NCBI GenBank assembly: GCA_943735955.1
Contig: OX030955.1
Coordinates: 9,314,647 to 9,378,646 of the forward strand
Origin: Piscicola geometra
Lineage: Eukaryota > Annelida > Clitellata > Hirudinida > Piscicolidae
Direction of reading: 5' to 3'
Length of the DNA: 64,000 bases
Shown in pieces: positions 55,243 to 64,000 of this stretch (position 1 is the first letter of the stretch; every line of letters starts with the position of its first letter). Under the pieces are notes generated by a model. It was not told the DNA's origin. It searched no databases and was given only the letters and a program-made list of their open reading frames with translations. Made by a program: the position numbers and the translations under genes.

Positions 55243-58200
55243 ATAATAATAATAGTAATTATAACAAGGACAAGCACTATTATAGTGGCGTATAACCCGA
55301 ACAGGCTTTAAGGCCACTTGGGCAGCATATGTTTCAATTCGCGCCTATGGGCTACTAGGGCATCGGTTGCACTCGAAGCCAAGACCATTGAGCACTGGTC
55401 AAGCTGACAGGCGTAACACATTCGGCCATCCGTCCACCCGTTCAAGCACTAACCTCAGAGTTGAAGGACTCCCAAACCTTGTGCAAAACCTTCAAGTAGT
55501 CATCTGCAAGAGATGTTCAACTGACAATGATTTGAAGAGACAGATGCGTTTGAAGGCCATTGCAATGTTATTAGGACTAGTTTATTTTAATGATCGATTG
55601 AGTGGTTGATTGTATGATTAATTGATTGTTTAAGTGAGTGATTGACTGATTGAGCGAGTGATTAATTGTTTGATTGATGGACACAGGCACCTGCAGCCTC
55701 AAACTGAAGGACTTGGAAGGTGAAGAGGCGGGAAAGTGAACTGAAGAGTGGGTCAGCCGATGCGCCAAGAAGCACCTAGAATGGTCGATGAGGTGATTTG
55801 TTGACAATTAGAAATACATAGAAATACAATGAAAATATGCAGCCTAAGTGGCCTCGAAGCTCGTTCGGGTTATACGCCACTATAACAATAATGCTCGTTG
55901 CAATCATTTTTCTGAATATATGATCATATCCCAGGTATAGCATTGTATTGTATTTTTTTTGGGTCTTTTATTTTCTTGTATTGTAGTGTATTGTATTGTA
56001 TTTTCTACGTCAGACATTTTAGCAATATGATACATGGCACCCTAAGGTACATGAGCATTGGTTGCTTGGAGGAGAGGGTGGAGGAGAAGTGACTCTGCCT
56101 GCATCCGGAAGAGGTTGATGTCGTCGCCTGTGGTTGAGATGTGTGAAGAGGAGGAGGAGGAGGAGGAATGAGGAAGAGGAGAAGAAAAAAAGCCGAGAAT
56201 GATGACGATTAAAAAAAGATGATGATTATAATGATGATGAATAAAAAAACAAAAGATGAATAAGATGAAAATAAATAATAGAATGGCAAACAGGATGATA
56301 ATGTGGGAACAATAAAAAAAGACTTCAAACATCTAGAATATAGACGAGACCTGGGAGGAGGATGATGGGGGTGGTGAAGATGGGATGTGCGTGAGTGGGG
56401 TGTGGATGCAGTCCCAGAGGCTCGTCTATATCTGGAGCTGTCAGCAAAGAATTTGAAAAGCGGAATAAGAAAAATGTAACTTATTTAATCATCATCATTA
56501 CCATGACTATAATCACTACCACCATCATCATTATCATAACTTGATGGATGGAAAAAACTTTGAAATTAGTATACATGTAAGTAGGCAAACCAGAACAGAA
56601 TTCTTGATAGAAGGTGGCAGGGAGGTGGTGGTGGTGCTGGTGGCAGAAGGATCGTTTACGGGGGCCGATGCGGGGGAGGGGGTCAGGTCTACTGGGAATG
56701 CCTCTGACTGAGTTGTCGTGGTTCATGCATGCACCGATGTGTGCTTGGTAGAAGATGAATAGAAGTTTTAAATAAATAAAACATTATGCCAGAAAGAGTC
56801 GGTTGTACGGTTATTGAATAAATTGAGGGGTGAGGAATTTAATGAGAGAAGCTAAATATATATAAAAAAATTGGAGAAAAAAAATTAACTTTGTTTTCGG
56901 ACGCAGAAACTAGCGCTCAAACTAGTGACCTCGCCTGCCATTGAGTACTCTATCTACCATGAAGTAGAAGAAGATGATGATGATGATTATGTCAAGAAAA
57001 AAGACAAAATAAATTAATTAAGAAAAAATGTATACAATATGAATTCATGCATGCATTAATCTATAAATGATGAGAAAATAATGAATGAATTGAGTGACCT
57101 GTTCATACATACTGAATCCACTGATCCCCTCCTGACCCACAAACACCCAGGCGTCCCTGAAGGAAAGGTTCTGGATGTGGTAGCTGCCCAGTCTTTGCAG
57201 GCATTCCCTTGAGATCTGCGACAACCTGAGCATGCGTGGGTGGGTGGTGGAGGCATACATGGATGGGAGATTGGATAACAAGGTGGATGGGATGACAGAG
57301 AGATGGATGGGATGACAGGGTGGTTGGGATGACAGAAAGATGGGATGACAGAAAGATGACAGGGTGGATGGGTGGTTGTTGGAGAGAGACATCAAACCAC
57401 CTGGCGGATGCTTCCTCGTGGGTGATGATGATGATGATGTCACGTGGCTCCAGAAAGACCAGGAATACGTCCATCATTTCACTCTCTGTTGAGAATACCA
57501 TAATTTCGAAGTTGAAATTTTAACACTGCTTCAGAAATATTCATATAAGCTAATTTCATAAATAATTAAATAATAGGAGTGATAACCTAGATGCATAATT
57601 AATCATATAATAATCGTGATAACCTAGATGCATATTTAATCATATAATAAGCGTGGTGACCTAGATGCATAAATAATCATTTTAAGTTGACCCACATCCT
57701 CCCCCCCCCCCATGTCACCATCTTGTGCAGAAGTGTCAAAGGTCCTGAAGTCCTTGAGGATGAGTGAAGGGGAGTCGAGCACCACCAAATTCATTCCCCT
57801 GGCCAGCAAGGTGGGTGGAAGACTGTGTAGTGGAGGGGTGTTTGGTGTGGAGGTTGAAATTTTGGTGACGATTTATTCTTAATACTACTAATAATAATAG
57901 ATTAAATGATGAAAGAATAATAGATTAGATTAAATGATGAAAGAATAATAGATTAGATTAAATGATGAAAAAATATTAAATGATGAAACAATGTCTGCTC
58001 ACTCACTCATAACCATTTATACACATCTTAGGAACTTTTGAAACCCCATCACCAGTGGCTAAGACAACTGGGAAGGAGTTGGATGGACATTTGAGCGAGA
58101 GGTCACAGCTTCGATTGCTGCTCTTTCCACCAAAAGGATGACTAAGGAAGGCATCGGGGCGATCATAATCATTTGCATTCGAGTTAGTCAGTGGCATGTA

Positions 58201-58776
58201 TGTGACGGTGGATTTGGAAGGAATTTCAAGTGGGTTTAATTTATCTTCCCCAGGGATGAATGGATGACTTGTGTTGCTGTTGTATGTAAAATAGTCTGTT
58301 TTTTGGATATTTTTTATATGGTTGTTTTTTGATTGTAGATGTTGTTCTTCAAATGTTAATATTTTTTTGCTTGTTTTTTTAGACATCTTTTTGAGTTCTG
58401 AAATTTAATAATTATTTGAGTCTTAAGGTAAATATACTGTGAATATAAATAACAAGTTAAATGCTAATATCTTGAAACCTTGTTTCTGATGTCTATCATA
58501 TGATTTATAAATATCTTCTGTATTTCCTTGATACTTGAGTTTTGAAAAACCTTTAATGATTTAGATAAAAAAATACTGTTATAACAATAATGGTTTGTTT
58601 ACTTTGTGAATATCTTTTATTAATGAAAAATATTAAATTTTTTTTAAATTTTTTTTCTTACCATCATTATGGGCAGAATAACTGAAAAGGTAGAATAAGT
58701 AAAGTAATCCAAATACTAGTACCAAACTTGCAAACTGCAGGGTTAGTAAATTCAATGATAAATAATATATTAACAT
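54543..58776 (-). CDS. POMGNT1: POMGNT1-like type II membrane protein: signal anchor, ILEI domain, shortened GT13-like region (433 aa)
   Basis: Vertebrate POMGNT1 is a Golgi enzyme that extends O-mannose on dystroglycan; it has an anchor, an ILEI (FAM3-like) stem lectin domain and a GT13 catalytic domain. Eleven minus-strand exons: 58662-58776, 58007-58397, 57719-57798, 57401-57485, 57113-57225, 56591-56707, 56351-56437, 56051-56127, 54925-55048, 54640-54717 and 54543-54577; phases close at 1302 nt. Residues 6-33 form the anchor (LVLVFGLLYLFYLFSY). ILEI covers about 153-262 (GMNLVVLDSP, DFRTFDTS, LGSYHIQNLSFRDAWVFVGQ). TPIILLPGDDINLFRMQAES then LILDSGVLPSLATLQSLG parallels the start of the GT13 fold. 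The frame stops after AEIAFLVSCI, before the metal-binding acidic triplet expected in GT13 enzymes. It is therefore either a catalytically dead short form, a pseudogene, or a gene whose last exons I mis-joined. A TIR element sits in the intron 55049-56050. Confidence 0.75.
55150..55245 (+). repeat. (ACT)n microsatellite
   Basis: About 30 ACT units in an intron of the POMGNT1-like gene, just left of the TIR element. Confidence 0.95.
55281..55883. mobile_element. non-autonomous DNA element (MITE-like) with about 46-bp terminal inverted repeats
   Basis: Left end TATAGTGGCGTATAACCCGA and the reverse complement of the right end agree over about 46 bases with a handful of mismatches (both continue GGCCACTT.GGC). 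A TA dinucleotide flanks each side if the element is taken as TAGTGG...CCACTA. The interior has no transposase that I recognise. Lies in an intron of the POMGNT1-like gene. Confidence 0.8.
57570..57690 (+). repeat. 37-bp tandem repeat, three copies
   Basis: Unit containing CCTAGATGCAT and AATCATATAATAA in an intron of the POMGNT1-like gene. Confidence 0.8.
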
Positions 58777-59392
58777 TATTATTGACAAAATAATTATAGA
58801 ATAATCAATGATCGAAAAATAATATAAATAATGTAATTATAAGAATAAAAATGCAGTTTAAACTTAAAGTATAACTGCAAAAACAGCTAGCCTTTTTGAT
58901 GTCAGTTAATTTAAATTTAGAATTGAGTGTTTTTGTAAAATCAACTGACTTCATAGTATTATTTTAAGTTGCTAGTATTTTCAGTGGCATTTAAAAATTA
59001 TATAATATAACCGATTTGTGAAGTGAGTTGCACATATTTTTTTTCTATAAAATGAAACCATTTTAAATTAAAAGTTTCAATTAGTTTATTCCTTAGAAAA
59101 ATAAGAAATACTCAAAAAGAATAATTACTCAAATTGGAAAAAGACTAATTATTGAAATATAATTCATTCTAATAAATTGAATTTATATATTAGCAAAATA
59201 GGATTTAAGCCTTAAATTCAACTTTATAATATATAAAGTTTATAAAAGATTTAAAATCTATAAAAGTGTATTATGAATGCACTTTTAAAAGCTTAAAAGT
59301 TGTTAAACTAATTTTTTAAAAGCAGCGGAAAAGCCACAGTTAGATCTTAAAATTTAAGACTTAAATATATGTTCCTTATTAATTGATGCAAG
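58777..59392. promoter_or_regulatory. putative bidirectional promoter region (POMGNT1-like / MCM9)
   Basis: 616 bp between opposing start codons, strongly AT-rich, no CpG cluster and no other gene. Both transcripts must start here or in unseen 5' UTR exons. Confidence 0.5.
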
Positions 59393-60664
59393 ATGGAAAT
59401 ATTATCAGAAAACAGAAAAAAAGAAATAATAGGTAATTATCCACACGAATTGATAATAACTTACAATTATTTTTAATATTACAAGATAGGCATAAAGTTT
59501 ATACCATATTTGATGTAATGTTTTTCACATCAAATTTTTTATGCAATTCATCACAAAACAGAATTATGCTTCTCTTTCTTCAAAGAAACATATTCAATTG
59601 ATTTGATTGAGATCTTGAGAGAAAATGAAGTGTCTGAGCATTATTCAGTAACAGTGAAGTAGAAACCATTCTTTTAATCAATCTTAAATCATAATTAAAA
59701 ATTTTTCATAATTACTTTAATTTATCATTACTTTTAACTGGACTACAATTACACACACTAATCAAATAATATATATAAACTTTCAAACAGTTTCTTAAAC
59801 TTATTTGAGTACAATGGTGAGCTTGGAAACCTTCTACTCACTTCTCCCATGCAATATCTGCCTCTCTTCGACACTGCCCTTGTGCATGCCAGTAGGACTC
59901 TCCACGAAATCAAGAAAGATGAATACAAGTTCATACAACTAGTGTGTAAAAAGTGAATTTTTTTATAAACATGAAATTAACAAAATAATAAAATAAATGT
60001 ATTTGTGTTAACTTCATATGCGGACTAATATTTTCCACTGCAGCACTTTGAATTTTGTCACTTGAACAACAAACAGCATTGCTCCACCACCACTACTACA
60101 ACCATGACCCTCACCACCACACCACCACCACCCCCCTCCTACAGTCCCCCAAGATGAACATCCACTGCAGGGTGACAGGTCTACCGAGCTGTCCTGAACT
60201 CCTTCGTGAACGCATGCCTAGGTGTGCAGACGTCGGCTCCCTTCTCTCCATCTGTGGTACTTATTTACTTGAAATTTTTCCCCCCGTTTTTTTGAAAAAA
60301 AGGCATAATTAATAAATCCTTCAAAATTGTATATATTTTTTTATATAAAGATATTTAAATAAGAAATATAAATTTAAAATTTAAGACTTGTTCAAAATTA
60401 AGCTCAATTCTTTATTCATATAAATCAACTTTTAATTCATCCACATATGAGTTTATTTAATATTTTTTATTCTACACCAGCAACAGTGATCAGGACTGGT
60501 GTGGTGAAGCTGCTCGACACCGAAAAGTTTTTCACATGCAACAAATGCAAGCATCTCTTCAGCGTCCAAGTAGGTGCTCCTAGATCATCATCATCATCTT
60601 CATCATCATCATCATCACCATCTTCATCACCATCATCATCGCCATCATCATCATCATCATTATC

Positions 60665-60724
<60 letters not shown>

Positions 60725-62959
60725 TCTATCATCATCATCATCATCATCTCTATCATCATCATCATCATCTCTATCATCATCATCATCATCACCATCATCT
60801 CCACCACCATCATCATCATCATCATCATCATTATCATCATCATCATCATCATCATCATCACCATCTTCATCACCATCATCATCGTCATCATCATCATCGT
60901 CATCATCATCATCGTCATCATCATCATCATTATCATCATCATCATTACCTTCATCATCATCATCATCATCATCGTCATCATCTCCATCATCATCATCACC
61001 ATCATCGCCATCATCATCATCATCATCGCCATCATCACCACCAACACCACCATCATCATCACCATCACCACCTCCTCCATCATCATCGAAACCACCCACA
61101 GGCAGATTTCTCAGAGTTCTATACAGTTAGCAAGCCGCAGAGGTGTCCAGCCAGAAGAGATTGTAACAGGGGCTTCACGTCGGCGCAGGAGAGAGGTGGT
61201 TGTGGAGGGAGAGTGGGGGGGGGAGAGGGAGGGGGTGGTTAGTGGGTGTTAAGGGTTGATTGGTGGAGCATGATAGGTTGTTTGGGGCCAAGAAGGAGTG
61301 GGGGGGGGTTGGGAGAACTTGATAGGTGCTTGAGGGTGCTTGACAATCTTGGTTTGGTTTAGGATGGGAGTGAGGGTGGGTGGATGGGAGTTGAGAGATG
61401 GGTGGATGGGTGGTGAAGGGCATCATCATTATCATCATCATAATCATCAGTATCATCATTATTATCATCATTATTATTATAAACATCTTAATCATCATTA
61501 TCATTATCCAGACACTCCATCAAACTGCGTCCGAAACTACCAAGAATTGAGAATACAAGAGCAAGCATCCAGGTAGAATAAAACTAAATAAATAATAAAA
61601 ACAAAAAATAAATAATATTAATAACAACGATAATAATAACAATATTAATAATAACAACAATAACAAAAACAACAACAACAACAAAAATAATAAACATCTC
61701 TATTACAATACTATCACTTGGAATAAAGCCAAAATGGAATATTGCATATTAAGTACCAACAACCTTCAGACTCAAAATTGGCACGATGCCAAGGAGCATG
61801 GCGGTGGTGCTGTTGGATGACTTGGTGGACGTCTGCAAGCCTGGCGATGACGTCATCATCACGTGAGTCACACGTCCCCGATGAATATATTAATGATGTT
61901 GTTATAACTAATTGCGCTCTTGAAATTATAAAAATGGGCTATATAAATATATATAATTGATTGATTGATTGATTGATGGATTGATTGATGAGTAAGTGAG
62001 TGAGTGATGAAGGTGGGTGAAGGGTTAGAAGAAAGAAGATAAGGACGGAAGGGTGGGTTAGAAAGTCTGTCGGATAGAAAGCCACCGAGTGTTTCAAGGT
62101 CATGGTTTATTCCACGGACCTTCCCACAGGGGCGTGGTGATGCGCAGGTGGGGCGTCTTGGCGCCTGATTGCAAGCCTCTTCTGGAACTCTCCATCTTGG
62201 CTAATCATGTTCAGGTGCTTGTGGAGAGGGTGTGGTGGCGGTGGTTGTGGAGAGGGTGTGGTGGAGGTGGTTGTGGAGAGGGTGTGGTGGGGGTGGTGGA
62301 GGTGGTTGTGGAGAGGGTGTGGGGGGGGGGTGAAGGTGGTTGGGGATGGTGTGGTGGTGGGTGGTTTGGGATGGTGTGATGGTGGGGGAAGATGGTGTGG
62401 GGATAATGTTGTTCGGGATTAGAGGCACAGTGGTGTTTGGAGTAAATATTTCTTGAGAAACTAAAAAACCTTCAGTTAACATTCAAAGCTTCCACTAACA
62501 ACTTCTCCAATCATCATTATCCTCCGAATGCCTGCCTTTCACTCAGGTGACGAATTCTCAACGTACTGAAGCGTCTTCATCGGAAATGGTTGGCGCACTT
62601 ATAATGCCGCCAAAATTTATTTTTAGAATATTTATATAAAATTGGTCTATAACCAGGTGGTTTTGAAGCTCGTTCGGGTTTACGCCACGTCAATAATATT
62701 CGTCGTTGTGTTGTATTGCATTCTAAAGAAATTTAGTTTTTTGGTATTAATACAAAGTCAATAAACAACATCAAGCACCTCGCACACACCATCACAAACA
62801 CGCAAAACCTAGCGAGAGGATTTCTCGAAGTTTTGGCGGGAACACGAGAATAATCGTCTGCGCGGCAGGGACGCCATCTTGCGAAGTTTTTGTCCTCAAA
62901 TCCACGGAATGTACGTCGTCAAACTGGCCTGTCTGCTCGTCCTGATTGGTGGAGTGCAG
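59393..62959 (+). CDS. MCM9: MCM9 DNA helicase, 5' part (337 codons, continues beyond the window)
   Basis: MCM8-MCM9 helicase subunit acting in homologous recombination and mismatch repair. Eleven plus-strand exons: 59393-59432 (ATG), 59562-59658, 59791-59941, 60145-60256, 60481-60569, 61102-61195, 61512-61572, 61770-61862, 62130-62214, 62547-62588 and 62813-62959; every phase joins. N-terminal MCM domain: [40 protein letters not shown] (zinc-finger cysteines 153 and 156 in CNKC; further cysteines at 177, 183 and 200), [37 protein letters not shown]. The last exon ([20 protein letters not shown], then LVLIGGVQ) ends just before the Walker A exon. CPQ.(F/H)GMY(L/V)VKLA is typical of MCM9. The second exon could begin at 59586 instead of 59562 in the same phase. 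A C/A-rich tract fills 63240-64000, so the next acceptor is expected soon after the edge. Confidence 0.95.
60587..61090 (+). repeat. 500-bp imperfect (CAT)n array
   Basis: Fills the MCM9 intron 60570-61101 up to the acceptor CCACAG. It reads open in several frames purely because of its triplet period. Confidence 0.95.
62216..62400 (+). repeat. GTGGAGGTGGTTGTGGAGAG tandem repeat
   Basis: G/T-rich units starting directly after the donor of MCM9 exon 62130-62214. Confidence 0.9.
62654..62690. mobile_element. solo terminal fragment of the same TIR element
   Basis: GAAGCTCGTTCGGGTTTACG and flanking bases match the right terminal repeat of the element at 55281-55883 with a few changes. No partner end was found. 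Lies in an MCM9 intron. Confidence 0.65.
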
Positions 62960-63085
62960 GTGGGTGGGTGTGTGAGTGTGTGGGTGGGTGAGTGGGTAGG
63001 TGTGTGGGTGGGTGGATGGGTGTGGGTGGGTGAGTGGGTGGATGGGTGGGTGGGTGTGTGGGAGTGTGGGTGTGTGGGTAATCGT
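62960..63085 (+). repeat. GTGGGTGG array after an MCM9 donor
   Basis: Begins at the donor of exon 62813-62959. Confidence 0.9.
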
Positions 63086-63239
63086 GTAAGTGGATGGGTG
63101 AATAAAGAAGAAAGAATGTTCAAAAAATAGTTTTCTCACTTTCTCTTTCCCGTAAGCAATCACTTTCAAGTGCTCCAAAACCTTAAATCAATTTACAAGA
63201 CCTCCTACATACAAACAAACAAACAAACAATCAATACTC

Positions 63240-64000
63240 CAAACTACAACCACCACCACAACTACCACCACCACCAAACTACAACCACACCAAACCACCA
63301 CCACAACTACCACCACACCAAACCACCACCACAACTACCACAACCACAACCACACCAAGCCACCACCACAACTACCACCACACCAAACCACAACCACACT
63401 AAACCACCACCACAACCACACTAAACCACAACCACCACTACAACCACACCAAACCACACCAAACCACAACCACCACCACAACCACACCAAACCACCACAA
63501 CAACTACCACAACCACACCAAACCACCACCACAACTACCACAACCACCACCACAACCACACCAAGCCACCACCACAACTACCACCACACCAAACCACAAC
63601 CACACCAAACCACCACACCAAACCACAACCACACCAAACCACCACCACACCAAACCACCACACCAAACTACCACCACAACCACACCAAACCACGACCACA
63701 ACTACCACAACCACCACCACAACCACACCACAACCACCACCACAACCACACCAAACCACACCAAACCACAACCACACCAAACCACCACAACAACTACCAC
63801 AACTACCACAACCACACCAAACCACCATCACAACTACACCAAACCACCACCACAACTACCACAACCACACCAAACCACCACCACAACCAGCACCACAACC
63901 ACACCAAACCACACCAAACCACAACCACACCAAACCACACCAAACCACCACCACAACTACCACAACTACAACTACCACAACCACCACCACAACTACAACT
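63240..64000 (+). repeat. C/A-only satellite (ACCACAACCACACCAAACC)n
   Basis: 760 bp with almost no G or T, made of CCACCACAACTACCACAACC and CACACCAAACC units, continuing past the window. Opposite in composition to the GTGGGTGG array at the other end of the same MCM9 intron. Confidence 0.95.

Noticed and set aside
60447..61242. Poly-Ser, poly-His and poly-Asp frames
   Set aside because: Six-frame translation of an intronic CAT array between MCM9 exons.
61163..61242. Extension of the MCM9 exon through the G-rich sequence
   Set aside because: Donor at 61196 keeps phase with the next exon and matches the family; the extension is low-complexity.

Overview
The window is nuclear DNA of an animal. 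Every gene is split by GT-AG introns, intergenic DNA is AT-rich, and low-complexity arrays and transposon remains are abundant. The gene set (a DOCK6/7/8 type DOCK, ENY2, a single HSF, a stonin, a stomatin, Miro, a BTG protein, a POMGNT1-like protein, MCM9) is that of a bilaterian. MCM9 argues against fly and nematode. I lean towards an invertebrate, perhaps a spiralian, but the sequence does not settle the phylum. Exon chains were assembled by hand from splice sites, reading phase and recalled family consensus; every chain closes in frame.

Layout. 1-7421 (-): 5' half of a DOCK6/7/8 homologue, running off the left edge inside DHR-1. 8320-9071 (-): ENY2. 9773-14078 (-): heat shock factor. 15978-20271 (-): stonin. 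22905-35201 (+): stomatin, with large introns holding dead retrotransposons. 36880-37435 (-): three phase-compatible exons of an unidentified gene. 38815-49959 (-): Miro (RHOT), 20 exons. 53170-53607 (+): BTG/Tob-family protein in one exon. 54543-58776 (-): POMGNT1-like type II membrane protein whose frame ends early. 59393 to the right edge (+): 5' part of MCM9, divergent from the POMGNT1-like gene across 616 bp.

The genes do not form a pathway; this is ordinary metazoan synteny. Heat-shock transcription (HSF), mRNA export and SAGA (ENY2), endocytic sorting (stonin), Rac/Cdc42 signalling (DOCK), mitochondrial transport (Miro), membrane scaffolding (stomatin), growth control (BTG), glycosylation (POMGNT1-like) and DNA repair (MCM9) lie side by side.

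The most striking signal is in the introns. Many, most clearly in Miro, HSF and MCM9, have G/T-rich arrays just after the 5' splice site and C/A-rich arrays (CA, CAT, CCA, CCCA) just before the 3' splice site. The arrays flip strand with the gene, so the two intron ends are partly complementary and could pair in the pre-mRNA. Other notable items are a tRNA-derived SINE in five copies, a 1.7-kb hAT element with a perfect 8-bp target duplication and a nested SINE, a TIR element with a second half-copy, three decayed reverse-transcriptase fragments, and a 30-bp minisatellite that repeats a Miro 5' splice site about 14 times.
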